Source: Tubiluchus corallicola
Lineage: Eukaryota > Priapulida > Priapulimorpha > Priapulimorphida > Tubiluchidae
Reading direction: 5' to 3'
NCBI GenBank assembly: GCA_030141605.1
Contig: JAQGDQ010000624.1
Location: 61,102-125,101 of the forward strand
Length of the DNA: 64,000 nucleotides
Position 1 is the first letter of the stretch. Every line of letters starts with the position of its first letter. The translations under genes were made by a program, and so were the position numbers. Below are positions 23,148 to 33,605 of this stretch, in pieces. Under the pieces are notes generated by a model. The model did not search any database. It worked only from the letters and a program-made list of their open reading frames with translations, and had not been told where the DNA came from.

Positions 23148-24161
23148 ATCATTTACCTGGTTGTTAATATCAGAAGCTAAGCGATTCACTACGAACTTTA
23201 TTAATCCCAGCATCTTAGCACGATGATGTTATTATCATTACATTATTCTGTACAGGCATCTACGGCAGTTTATTTGGTAATAAGGTGGCGCCATCTGTCG
23301 CACACACACAAGTATAAATTACGAAGCAAGGAAAAGTCGCTGGAAGACATTAATATAGGAAGAAGGGTTCACATTATGTAATAATAAATGACTTTAAATT
23401 CCTAATAAGTGAAGTTCTAACTTAGGTTACAACACACACATATACTACATTGTTATTCCAACAATTCCAGCTTTTTTGCTAGCGCATATTATAAAGTAAT
23501 CTAAGTGCAAAGTACATTACAGTGTTGTGGCGCCACCTATCGGAGAGTTTACTATCCAAATACACAAAAGTACTAAACTAAATGTCAAGCAGCGAGACTT
23601 CAGGACTTCTAACCTAAAATTCAGTTCGAAGACATGCTAGCCACAATTAAGTTGTCAATCATACTAAAAATACAATAATTTAAACCCGCTGGTTTTTAGG
23701 AGTTTTGCAGCTGGGTTTTACGATCAATTTTAAGTTAAACTTGTTTATTTTTAGCAAATTGCTATTGAATTCTTTACAAAAATAACATTTATTTTCTCCA
23801 AATTCTACTGTTATAAAGAAAATAAAATCATCTGAATGAACTGAATAAAATTTTCTGAATAAAAGTTTTCCTGTTGAGACGTATAAAATAAAGCATCACA
23901 CGAAAGAATAAATATCTCACTAGATAATTAGGGTTACTTTAAAAAATACACGCAGAAGTGCTTTATGCACACTCTTGAAGAAATTCACCTTGCTAATAAA
24001 GATCCGTGTATATCAATGCCGAATGATATAAATAGCTGATGCAAACAAAATCTCCCAGGTCACCCATCCATTTAAAAATCAAGCTCAGCATTGCTAACTT
24101 TGCCCTGGCACTATGATCGCTGACCCCAACAAATATATGTGAAGCAAAACAAATTACTCAC
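23148..24161. other. No gene recognised
   Basis: Unique-looking DNA. Two GGTGGCGCCA words in opposite orientation (about 23285 and 23527) hint at an old element bounded by GGCGCCATCT-type ends, but the similarity between the two ends is too short to call. Confidence 0.35.
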
Positions 24162-24257
24162 AGTCTGATGCAAAAGAAACTCTAGGCAAAGATCTCCTCC
24201 TCTTAACTCTTTTCCCACGTCGAGGATGACTTGGTGAGTGGTCCGGTGTCACGCCCT
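24162..24257 (-). CDS. Candidate internal exon with RVSF motif
   Basis: The 96 nt minus-strand segment has a strong acceptor (GCTTTATTTTTTAACAG|AGG) and a consensus donor (GACT|GTGAGT). Only one of three frames is open. It starts after two nucleotides and ends with one, a phase match to the exon at 25149-25300. It encodes a basic stretch, KRVKRRRSLPRVSFASD: an NLS-like cluster followed by RVSF, which fits the RVxF docking motif for protein phosphatase 1 (a short motif, so weak evidence). About 55% of first codon positions are purine by hand count. Confidence 0.42.
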
Positions 24258-24465
24258 CTGTTAAAAAATAAAGCATAAAAATCAATTTATGTGAAAAATC
24301 TATTAGATACAGTCAAAGTTAGTCCCATTCATCAACCTTCCAGTTCTATTTGATAAATTCTCAATATTATCCAGCAATGTGGTATCAGCTAGAGGTGCTC
24401 AGTATAGGTGTAGACCTAGGTCCTCACTTGGTGCAAAATTAATTTTGACGTTTTTCACTTTGTGA

Positions 24466-24991
24466 CCATGACCCTGAACTTCCTAAAGTTCTAAACTAAA
24501 AAACAATGTGTTTCTTGACCGTTGGCTTTCTAAAGTTCTAAACTAAAAAGCAATGGGTTTCCTTGACGATTGACTTCCTAAAGTTGTAGACGAAAAAGCA
24601 ATGGGTTTCCTTGACCCTTGACTTCCTAAAATTCTAAACTAAAAAGCAATGGGTTTCCTTGACCCTTGACTTCCTAAAGTTCTAAACTAAAAAGCAATGG
24701 GTTTCCTTGACCCTTGACTTCCTAAAATTCTAAACTAAAAAGCAATGGGTTTCCTTGACCCTTGACTTCCTAAAATTCTAAACTAAAAAGCAATGGGTTT
24801 CCTTGACCCTTGACTTCCTAAAATTCTAAACTAAAAAGCAATGGGTTTCCTTGACCCTTGACTTCCTAAAGTTCTAAACTAAAAAGCAATGGGTTTCCTT
24901 GACCCTTGACTTCCTAAAATTCTAAACTAAAAAGCAATGGGTTTCCTTGACCCTTGACTTCCTAAAATTCTAAACTAAAAAGCAATGGGTA
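24466..24991. repeat. 48 bp minisatellite, ~11 copies
   Basis: Units of 48 bp are anchored by GCAATGGGTTTCC at 24550, 24598, 24646, 24694 and so on to 24982. Central copies are almost identical; the first two or three at the left are diverged. Each unit contains TTGACCCTTGACTT, whose reverse complement AAGTCAAGGGTCAA has two nuclear-receptor-like half-sites one base apart. The array lies inside the intron predicted between the two minus-strand candidate exons. Confidence 0.95.
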
Positions 24992-25062
24992 TCCAAGTCT
25001 TTCCTTGACATAATGACACAAGTTTAATAACTGTGAATTTATCTGTTTTGGTTCTGTTGCAG

Positions 25063-25241
25063 AGATAGACACAGATATAAGTAACTGCCATAGATTACAT
25101 GACATAGCACAAGGCAGTAAGTACGTAGGTATGCTAAACTCTACGAACCTGATGAAGCGGAGGACCGATGAAGAGGACAGCTGTTTCGATCCAGACATTG
25201 TGGCACTGAGTGTCGATGAGGAAAAACTGTTGGCATGGTGA
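25063..25241 (+). CDS. Candidate terminal exon, competing strand call
   Basis: On the plus strand a very good acceptor (TTTATCTGTTTTGGTTCTGTTGCAG) opens a 58-codon frame ending in TGA at 25239-25241, with an acidic end (TDEEDSCFDPDIVALSVDEE). Over its last 30 codons about 70% of first positions are purine and 60% of third positions are G/C by hand count, favouring this strand. A second plus frame continues protein-like from the ATG at 25235 to a TAA near 25322, as though one base were missing. It cannot be real together with the minus exon here unless two genes overlap. Confidence 0.35.
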
Positions 25242-25300
25242 AGGATCTCAATAGCGGAGGTCTCCCACTCTTCCCATCCTTGGTGTCTGACGAATTAGAA
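25149..25300 (-). CDS. Candidate internal exon, Ser/Pro-rich
   Basis: On the minus strand, TTCTGTTCGTTTTTTCAG| opens a 152 nt segment ending CATCAG|GTTCGT. Only one frame is open (50 codons, beginning SNSSDTKDGKSGRPPLLRSF). It ends with one nucleotide, which joins the next exon's two to give a Glu codon and a continuous reading of about 82 residues rich in Ser, Pro, Arg and His, as in a disordered region. First codon positions are only about 40% purine by hand count, which argues against this strand. Confidence 0.35.
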
Positions 25301-25554
25301 CTGAAAAAACGAACAGAACATTAATTAACAAGATTCCTCTGTTTTACCAGCATCTGTTTTACCAGCATCTGTTTTACATCATTGGGAGAGATACACAGAT
25401 GCGGATGCAGAATCCACATTTTGTAGTTTTGCGGATTGAGGATAGTGGATTTTTTGCAGTATGCAGACAGGGGATTTTTAATGCTTAAATTTGCGGATTT
25501 TACTCGAAAGGGTTGGTTTGCAATTGGATAGAGTTTACAGTTCCCCACAATACC

Positions 25555-25712
25555 TAACCATAATCCTAACTCTAACCCTAATTATCCTAGCCCAAACCCA
25601 ACTCTAATCCTAAACCTAATCCTATCCTAACTCTAACTCTAACCTTAACCCTAACCCTAATCCGCTTTATGCACATATTTCTTGTGTGTGTGGAATCGTA
25701 AACTTTAGCCAT
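25555..25712. repeat. Degenerate telomere-like run with shared flank
   Basis: CCTAACTCTAACCCTAATTATCC-type words, including true CCCTAA units, run for about 100 bp. They are followed by TCCGCTT...ATTTCTTGTGTGTG...GTAAACTTTAGCC. The same run-plus-flank occurs at 60467-60545, so this is a dispersed element rather than a chromosome end. Confidence 0.75.
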
Positions 25713-26053
25713 GGTTGGTGTGGTGTGAGTTGTCGTTGTGGGTTTACAAGCAAAATTCTTTTGCGGGGGGGGGGGGGTTACGACTAGCAATTTGTTATTG
25801 ATCCATGATTCCTAGCTCCGTGCAAGAAACTTTTTTAACAATTTGGTACAAACAGTAGGAACGTTGCGGAACTTGCGAATTCGCCTATCTTCAAATTTCA
25901 CGTATATTCGCGCTTTCGCCGATGCGGATGTGTACAGTTGCAGATGCTGCAGAGTTCGCGGCTATTACTTTCTCGTTTATCCGCAAATGCAAAATCTGCA
26001 ACAAAAATAACCGCATCCGCAAATCCGCGAATAATGTAAAATTCGAACATCCG

Positions 26054-26201
<148 letters not shown>

Positions 26202-26204
26202 TCT

Positions 26205-28035
26205 TTACTGCAATTAATGTACACAAACTGTACTGTACAAAATATATATATATACATAAATTTTTTGTGTAGAAACAGTCAGAGGACTGATGAAAGCAAA
26301 AGTGTCTACTAAATCTATTTTAAAATCACAATCATTAATTAATTTCTACTTAATTTTAACACTCAGCAAAATGTTAACGTTGCAACACAAAACAAAACAT
26401 CACATTTATACATACAAACAAAAAACAGTGTAACATATACAAGTTTTACAACTGCACAACAGGAACTCATACAATATTAGTTAATTGCAAATTTATAAAA
26501 TCTATTACTGCTCTAATTTGGTAAACCATACAAACATACACTTTACACATCATTACAACTTTGATTAAAATGCGTTATAAAAATAATATGCCACGTCATA
26601 ATCATGATAAGTTTACCACTATCTATAACATTATGAAATCATTATTGATTCCGCATATGATTTCATCCCCTTTATTTACTGATTTTCTGCAGTTTCTTAA
26701 CAGAGTATTTCTTAGTTTAGTTTTAAAGCTTTTAATATTAATTGCTGATTTTATATTAGAAGGAGCTAAATTCCAAATGCCAATGACCGTCTTTGAAATT
26801 GAAGAATGTCCATATTTATTATTCGTTTGAATCTGTTTAACATTGAATGTTCGTTTATTAGTTTGCTGGTCTTTAATAAAAGGTATTCTACTATTACAGA
26901 ATGCTGGACTCAAGTTATTTAAATATTCATATAGGAAGATTAGGCTGTAATACTACAAGTATGCTTCGATGATAGGAATAGTTAATTTTTCTCTATTTGC
27001 TGTAGCGGAGTAATTGCAATAATGTGACTGTTTGTTTGAGTATCCAAGAACTAGTTTTAGGGCACAGTTTTGCATTCGGTCAAGTCTGTCAAGAGAGTCT
27101 TTTAGTTGGCAGCCATATGTTAGATGAGGGGGGGGGGAACCTATGTTTTATAAATTAATAGTTTAGTTTTAATGTTGAGTTGTCCTTTGACTTGTCTTAA
27201 AAGTGATATACTGTTTCCCATTTCTGTATTATATTATTTATTTGATTGTTCCATGTAAGTTTATTGACTATTTCCATCCCTAAAAATTTTGCGTTATTTG
27301 ATTGCTGTATTGTTTCATTACATGAATACAAGGATATATTAGCAGTATCATAAGCACCTTCTAGGCTTCCTCTAGGAGTTAGTATTAAAAACAGTTATGT
27401 GTGCGTTAAGTTTTAAACGGTGATAATCAAGGATTAGTTTGAGTTCTTCAATTTTTCTGCCTAAAGTATTTACTGCTAAATTAGGATTAGAATCGTTAGT
27501 AGTTACATTTGTATCATCAGCATATTGAGTTATGGAGCAATTATTAATTATGGTTGGCACGTCATTTACATATATATTAAACAATAAAAATCCCGAAATT
27601 GTGCCTTGCGGAACATCATTTTTGATCTATCCCCAGTCCGAGAATCTACCTGTTGTTAATTTCGCTCACTGTCTCCCGTTTTTTAAGTAGTCGTGTATTA
27701 TATTAACAGAACAGTTGTCAAGGTCAAAAGCGTATAGCTTTCGCACAAGCATTGGATGAGATAAGCTATTAAATGCCTTGCTAAGATTAAGAAATGCAGA
27801 TGCGACAAATTCTTCATTATATAGTGAGTAACGCCATTTTTTGTCACGTAGGTTATTGCGTCAATAGCACAATGCCGTTTTCGAAAGCCAAATTGCTGTT
27901 TGTATGAGGTTGTTGTTTTCCAAATAATCACTTCATTGCTGGTATAGAATTCATGTTTGAAATTCCGTGTACTATGGATATTGGACGATAATTATTCGGA
28001 TCCTCTGGCTCTCCGTGTTCCGCAAGATGCGCAAA
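26205..28035 (-). pseudogene. Decayed LINE reverse transcriptase, 5'-truncated
   Basis: Read on the minus strand, the element keeps RT landmarks in order: EPEDPNNYRPISI near 27985, QFGFRKR near 27890, NLSKAFNSLSHPMLVRKLYAF near 27760-27800, QYADDTNV near 27520, and a C-terminal IWNLAPSNIKSAINIKSFK near 26750. The order and sequence fit the CR1/Jockey group. The YADD box is intact but the first catalytic Asp region (usually D.SKAFD) reads NLSKAFN, and frameshifts and stops split the frame. About 350 bp of 3' UTR leads to the ATA tail. Inactive. Confidence 0.85.
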
Positions 28036-28468
28036 ATATTGGTAAAAAACTTACTGTATTTGCCCGATCGAAAAAAATGTTTATATAAAGCTAGGAGTTA
28101 TAATCACAGTCCAGCCAGACCCCGCAAAGGCGTTTCTCTGAGATGTTGGGGTTGCGGATAAATGAGAAAGTGACTAGGTGTTACAGCAAACAGCGAAACC
28201 TACATGTACGTTGCATTAGAACTCGACTTTTATTCAATTTGCGTTTGTAACCAAAATCTGTCATCGCAGCTTGCGAGTTTCTTTTGAGAATAAGCCGCTT
28301 CAGGACATTTGCGCTTAGCGAAATTTAATAAAGGTATCCATCGAGTTCTTAACACCTCAAGAGCAGATTCACTTACTCAGCTTCTACACACTAGAAATCA
28401 ATATGATGTGAAAAGTGAACCGTTCATGTGAAAAGTTTTAATATAATCATAAGTATACATATCTGCAC

Positions 28469-28604
28469 GCGTTCGAAATTCGCCAGAAAAAGGTAAGTTA
28501 TTTAATTTATGTCTCTTTTGTTTAGTAATAACTATGAATTATTTGTGTAATCATAACAGGGCGTTAAAAAAACTTCAATGTGTGCTGTGGTTATATAGGC
28601 CTTT
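28469..28604 (+). repeat. Dispersed repeat F, copy 2
   Basis: Close match to 9112-9245, including the conserved AAAAAGGTAAGT and GGTTATATAGGCC. No SINE flanks this copy. Confidence 0.8.
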
Positions 28605-29150
28605 AAAAGTTTCCTTCTTAGTATGCAGATGTCGGAAATAGCGCCATCTGTTAATTTTCTTTGGAAGTTTAATCTCTTTTCTTGGCAGATAAAATCACAG
28701 TAACGTAACTGGTTGAATGGTCTGTGGGTTATTCAGTTGGTTAATTCTGGGTGGTTGGGTTAATCTTGGGCGGGAGGGTTCTTAACTAATTGCCAAATAG
28801 CCTACCAACATTCATGATATCAAATCACGTTTCTCAGTTCACTTGATGTGCTACCTAACACCAAGTTACCAGATCACCTGTCTATCAACTACTAATGCTA
28901 CTCACTCGCCAATGATCAATAATGCGCGCACTTTTCACGTAGTGTCAAAACTTAGTAGGTTAATGCAACCTACTAATGCACGGAGAAGCCACCAGCCTTT
29001 ATTTAGTCACACAGTCTCGCATCATTAATATCCTTCAATCTCGTTAGAATTTGTTCTGAAGTGGTAGCCTGATGTCCACATGCATCTGACAGCATGGCGA
29101 GTGATCCGATACATAGCGTGATTGTAAAGCTGTGATATGAGGAAACTAAT
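28605..29150. other. No gene recognised
   Basis: Includes GTTGGTTAATTCTGGGTGGTTGG-type low complexity near 28735. A short word near 28920 (AATGCGCGCACTTTTCACGTAGTG) resembles a unit of the 57.5 kb array, but too briefly to call. Confidence 0.3.
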
Positions 29151-29172
29151 TAACTAATGGTTGCAGAAACAT

Positions 29173-29207
29173 CTCTCTCTCTCTCTCTCCCCCCCTCTCT
29201 CTCTCTT

Positions 29208-29277
<70 letters not shown>

Positions 29278-29360
29278 CTCTTCTGTCAAGCTTTCCTCTC
29301 CTCCCCTCTTTTCACTTTCTTGCTCTTTCTTTTTTTTCTCTCCCTCTCCCTCTCTCTCAT
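29173..29360. repeat. (CT)n microsatellite
   Basis: Long CT run followed by a degenerate pyrimidine tract. All overlapping open frames are artefacts (Ser/Leu or Arg/Glu runs). Confidence 0.95.
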
Positions 29361-29567
29361 ATATACAAGCATTCTGCCCGTGCGGTTGCTGTTTGTATGC
29401 TCTTCGTATTAATTTCATTAATGAGATAAGATGGCTTCATTACAATCAGTATTAAGTAGCCGTAGAGCAAACAATGCGCTTCGTATTAGGCAAAGGGTAA
29501 ACGGAAATAGATCTCGGTTGTGACGAAAGTTGTCCACGTGACTTGGTATAATTACTGCTGACCCGGT

Positions 29568-29762
29568 ATGGCCACTTTGAAAATTTATACCACGGCGGAG
29601 CACGTGAAAAAGTCGGAACCGAGAAAAGTTCGAAACAATGTATCTTTGGATTACACATTCAACGCCATGTCTGTTAGACTGCACAGCCCCTTTTGGATAA
29701 TGACAGATAATGATAATGAATATCACAAACTAATCCAACATTTAGCTGCTTGCTGCGTTTAG
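29568..29762 (+). CDS. Possible small ORF
   Basis: A 64-codon frame opens with ATGGCC (good start context: G at +4) and ends in TAG. About 61% of first positions are purine and GC at third positions is near half early on (hand count). It begins MATLKIYTTAEHVKKSEPRK. An ATG frame just upstream (29431, MASLQSVLSSRRANNALRIR) ends in TGA at about 29522. A 102-codon minus frame overlaps both. The strand is uncertain and chance is possible. Confidence 0.25.
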   Translation: MATLKIYTTAEHVKKSEPRKVRNNVSLDYTFNAMSVRLHSPFWIMTDNDNEYHKLIQHLAACCV

Positions 29763-30230
29763 GTTCTTGTAACTTGTTTTCGGTATCCCGGCATAGAAAC
29801 TAAAGAAATAGTAAATGTCACTTAATTCAATTTAATTTAATTCAATATTTTTTTTCGCTGATTTGTATCATAAATTTCGACTATATATATATAGATATAA
29901 TAATAATAATAATCACGTTACGATTTGTAAATTAAACAAATCAGGCACGAGAATAGGAGTGTAAGTTTTCTTGGCTCAACCTGAGACCGCACAAATACAG
30001 GATGCAGACAGCAGAATAACTTACAAAACATCTCACAGTTAAGACAACACTAATTTATAAAAACAGTTAATGGTAGTAAAACAAACAAATGAGATTAGAA
30101 ATACTTAAAAATGCCAACTAGCAGGTTAGGTAACGAGTTAGGTAATCAAATATAATCTTTTCAAAACTACTGTAACTTTAAATTTTTGCCCAAGGACAAA
30201 TTTGAGCCCATTTAAAGAGTACGAGAACAT
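29763..30230. other. No gene recognised
   Basis: AT-rich sequence with a short (TA)n and (TAA)n run at 29882-29912. Nothing else is seen. Confidence 0.4.
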
Positions 30231-30959
30231 TTTTTTGAGAATTTTATTGCGACACACATGCTTTTTGTTTTTCTGAATCAGCTTGATATGTAGTATTCCA
30301 GAAAAATCCCCCCCTCCCGTGAATTGGCCTTGGGGAATTTTTTTAGGGCCGGTTGAAATTAGGCCCAGGACAATGTTGGAATTTACTGGAACTAGGTGCC
30401 GTTTTATTTAAATGTCCAATATATCTAAGTTAACATGGACTTTGGGTGTGTTTTCACAAAATGCCACGTGCCAAACAAACTGTCCCACTAATTAAAAACT
30501 GATGCTGGAATTTTATATAACAGTGTTGAGAGCAGTGCAGTGTGTAGGTATAAAAACTTATAGGAGAAATAAAAAGTAGCCTAAGAAAAATAACCAGGGT
30601 ATCAATAAATACATTTTTGGGCTATTCTGAGAAAGGGCAGTTTTTAGGGTAGTGCGCCATGAAGGATTATTCAAAAAAATTTCCTACTACTACCCACACG
30701 ATCACAATGGTGTACAGCAAAATACAACAAAGTAATCTCTCGAATCTTACATCACTATAACATTGTATACCCTCATCTTTGCCATGCAGAAATTTGTACA
30801 TTTTCAGGTGCTCGCATGGGCCTAAATTTCAACCGGCCCTGAAAAAATTTCCCTAAGGCTAATTCACGGGGGGGGGGGATTTTTCTGGAAAACTACATAA
30901 GAAACTGATCTAGAAAAACAAAACAAAAAGCACTTCTGCACCAATTAATTCTCACAAAT
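30231..30959. mobile_element. Foldback element with ~140 bp inverted arms
   Basis: Arms 30231-30368 and 30818-30959 are inverted copies. From outside inward they share CAAAAAGCA, TTTTTCTG-AT, a TGTAGT/ACTACA block, TTCCAGAAAAATCCCCCC, GTGAATT-GCCTT, and GGGCCGGTTGAAATT-AGGCCCA. The innermost ~70 bp is best conserved. The ~450 bp centre is non-coding. Long terminal inverted repeats without a gene fit a foldback/MITE DNA transposon. No target duplication is clear. Confidence 0.75.
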
Positions 30960-31499
30960 CGGTATTTTAGCGGTATTCGTACTCGCCTACGTTGTTAGAT
31001 AACAGTATATGAAGGATTTCGGTAGCCGTAACAAGTATGGTTAACAGCAGGATATAAGTTACTAACAGTTCTGCGAGAAAACAACTTGTTCCAGCAGATT
31101 GCTGCAGAAATACATGGGATCAGAGTCGTGTGTCTTATATAATAGAAGCTGACAGTACCATACACGTCTACCCAAACTTGAATCAAGTTTACGGGCAGTA
31201 GCTAACAATCTCAGAGATTAAAAATGATACAGACCATACGCTCATAATTGCGCACATTAATATCGTGTGTGAATACACACGAACGCAGACACGACATATT
31301 GACAGATAATCAGGCGAATCTTGCAGGAGGAAGTTTATGTACCTAATTAAAAGATACTGAATGGCTTCATCTTTACATGACAGAGGCTCGGCAGAGCTCG
31401 CCTGTTCCACTGTAAAGAAAATCAAAGCTTATCTCTATGACTTACTAAAGGTTTGTTCACATCCACCCGTTTGCGTCGACGGCGATGTGACTGTTTAGC

Positions 31500-31752
31500 T
31501 TAAAGCAAAAGCGGACCAAACTTTAAAACTAGCGCCTGCATTTCGAAAACTCATTGCACAAAAAACGGGTGCTGTACCTCTCAGTTCAAATGTGTTAGTT
31601 TGTGACACACGCGTGCGTGAGCACAGCGGTAAATGTGAAATTTGAATTTTTATCTTAGAACTTGCCTAGTTTTAGTACAACACACTGAATATCTTACAGT
31701 AGCACTGCACTTCAATTTTCGGTTTCGTAAACACGTGCAAAACGCTCGAGGA
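31500..31752 (+). mobile_element. MITE family B, copy B2, fragment
   Basis: Starts TTAAAGCAAAAGCGGACC, skips to the CTAGCGCCTGCATTTCG block and runs to the AAACACGTGCAAAACGCTC block, where a CA/TA microsatellite replaces the right end. Confidence 0.7.

Positions 31753-31818
<66 letters not shown>
31752..31818. repeat. (AC)n(AT)n microsatellite
   Basis: Dinucleotide AC run followed directly by an AT run, grown at the broken right edge of MITE B2. Confidence 0.9.
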
Positions 31819-31915
31819 GTATGGTTTCTATGTATTGTGAAATAAATATTGTTATCTCATCGACTTATCTTTCATCCCCAAAGTTGAAAAGACTGTCCTA
31901 TTGTGGTTTTGACAG

Positions 31916-32197
31916 GAAACCACTAAAAGCGCGGAAACCAAAACCTCCAGCGACTCGAGATTAATTCAGCACATTATGCAAATTGTTGCATTCACTGAAT
32001 CAAGATTATGCCTATTTAACGACGCTTCACTGGCGACAGAATTCGGCTTGTGTTCATTAAGCACAACACGGTCAACAACCTTGAGTTCAGTGACATGTCC
32101 ACCACAACGCTATGGCTTCAGTGAAACCGGTGTCCCGAGTCGATGTGACCTTGAACACAACACTTGCATGAGTGCGTACGTAAACCATCCCGCGTAA
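31916..32197 (+). CDS. Candidate terminal coding exon
   Basis: A 93-codon frame opens in phase 0 right after CTATTGTGGTTTTGACAG, a good acceptor, and ends in TAA at 32195-32197. About 58% of first positions are purine, 24% are G, and third positions are near 50% GC by hand count. It starts ETTKSAETKTSSDSR and carries six cysteines in the second half (for example SVTCPPQRYGFSETG). No signal peptide or domain is recognised. MITE A3 starts 100 bp downstream. Upstream exons were not found. Confidence 0.4.
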   Translation, partial: ETTKSAETKTSSDSRLIQHIMQIVAFTESRLCLFNDASLATEFGLCSLSTTRSTTLSSVTCPPQRYGFSETGVPSRCDLEHNTCMSAYVNHPA

Positions 32198-32293
32198 AAT
32201 CAAAAACCCGGTTCAGCGCAAGTGTCAAGTTACGTATTAAATAAAATTATTTCTGGTGGAGAAATTCAGCCTACAGATTTTTTCGAAGTTAAA

Positions 32294-32815
32294 TTAAAGG
32301 ATAACTCGCTTGGCACGTTGGGTTTATTTTACTGTTATCACTTAAACTAAGAAAAATAAAACAAAGAATTTGTCTATAAAACATAAATTTAATTTATGTT
32401 AGCACTGTATAGAAATTTTCAGGCATAGTGGTTGCCACCATTCACATGAAAATCATGAAAATCATGACGTAGCGTAAGTGCGCACTGTTTAAACTAATTT
32501 CAAACTTCTGCAGCTTACCTGATGTTCATGCAGAAATATCACAAAATCTAGTTTTTTTTTGTAAAAGTTTATTAAACTTTTGACGGAAATTGAGAGTACG
32601 CTACTTTTCTTCAATCGGTGACCGACGTCATTGGTGGAAGAATGGGCGTTCAAAATGGGATCACACAAGCGTGAAATGATCACGAATTTTCAGCGATTTT
32701 ACTAATTACACGAGGCACTTCTCACAATTTTATTACTGAATCCTAACATTTTTCGCGAACAATGAAGAAAGTCTAACTTCTCAGAAGGCTTGATATTTCC
32801 TTTAACAACAGTAAA
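32294..32815 (-). mobile_element. MITE family A, copy A3
   Basis: About 522 bp between TTAA sites, in reverse orientation (TTAAAGGATAACTCGC at the left, GGCTTGATATTTCCTTTAA at the right). It contains CGACGTCATTGG. It faces copy A4 across a hairpin. Confidence 0.8.
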
Positions 32816-32885
32816 CAGCAATGAAGCACTTAATTTTTTGCAATCATGTTTTTTCATGCAGGCCTCAGCTGTAGTCTTCTTAACA

Positions 32886-33066
32886 AGATTCGACTGAAGA
32901 AATATAAAGGGAAATGAAGCATCTGCTTTCACTCACTATACTACGACGTACTGATAATTATAAATTCGCTTTCTAAGTATTAATTAAGCACATGATTTCG
33001 ATTTACTAAATATAGTAAGTTAGTGAAAGCAGATGCTTCACTTCCCTTTTTATTTCTTCAGTCGGA
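32886..33066. repeat. Hairpin, ~55 bp arms with 70 bp loop
   Basis: Arms 32886-32940 and 33010-33066 are inverted and about 90% alike (CGACTGAAGAAATA..AAAGGGAA.TGAAGCATCTGCTTTCACT). It lies exactly between divergently arranged MITEs A3 and A4. It could be a small foldback element or the centre of an inverted duplication. Confidence 0.8.
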
Positions 33067-33074
33067 TTTGCCCG

Positions 33075-33527
33075 TTAAAGGAAAGGTCAAGCCTTCGGAG
33101 AAGTTGGGCTTATTTCAATGTGAGAAGGGTTTACTAATAAAAGTGTGATAAGCGTCTTGTGTAATTAATAAAATCACTTTAAAGTCGCGATCATTTCATG
33201 CTTATGCACTCGCATTTTCAATGCCCATTCGTTTTCCAGTTACGTCATTCGTCCTGGACGAGTTCGTCATTCGTTCATTAGGTAAGCTGGAGAAGTTTTA
33301 ATTAGTTTAAGCAGCGTGCGTTTACGGAAAGCCACTATGGTCTCCTACCTACGTCATAATTTTCAAGCGAATGGCGGCTACCGCTACGTCTCAAAATTTC
33401 CATACAGCAGTAGTGTAAATTAACCTTATGCTTTACAGACAGTTTTTACAAATTTCTTTGTTACAAGTTTCTAAGTTAAAGTGATAACAGTAAAATAAAC
33501 TCAACATGCGAAGAGACTTGTTCTTAA
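33075..33527 (+). mobile_element. MITE family A, copy A4
   Basis: About 453 bp from TTAAAGGAAAGGTCAAGCC to TTGTTCTTAA, forward orientation, with the AAAGTCGCGATCATTTCA and GTGATAACAGTAAAATAAAC blocks. The end sequence GAGACTTGTTCTT differs from the GACTTGTTCTTTCC type of A8. Confidence 0.75.
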
Positions 33528-33605
33528 AAAAAGACGTTCATCACTAGAGATGATAGTCTAGCAAGTGTATTATTTCCACCTTTATGCAAACATGCTTGTA
33601 AATAA

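Noticed and set aside
23285-23530. Element bounded by GGTGGCGCCA words
   Set aside because: Inverted similarity is limited to about 10 bp; GGCGCCATCT-like words occur singly elsewhere (28640, 62740).
24466-24991. CRISPR array
   Set aside because: Repeats are contiguous with no unique spacers and the context is animal DNA; it is a minisatellite.
25555-25712. True telomere or chromosome end
   Set aside because: The CCCTAA units are degenerate, short and internal, and share a flank with a second copy.
29146-29429. Ser/Leu and Arg/Glu-rich ORFs
   Set aside because: Explained by the CT dinucleotide tract.
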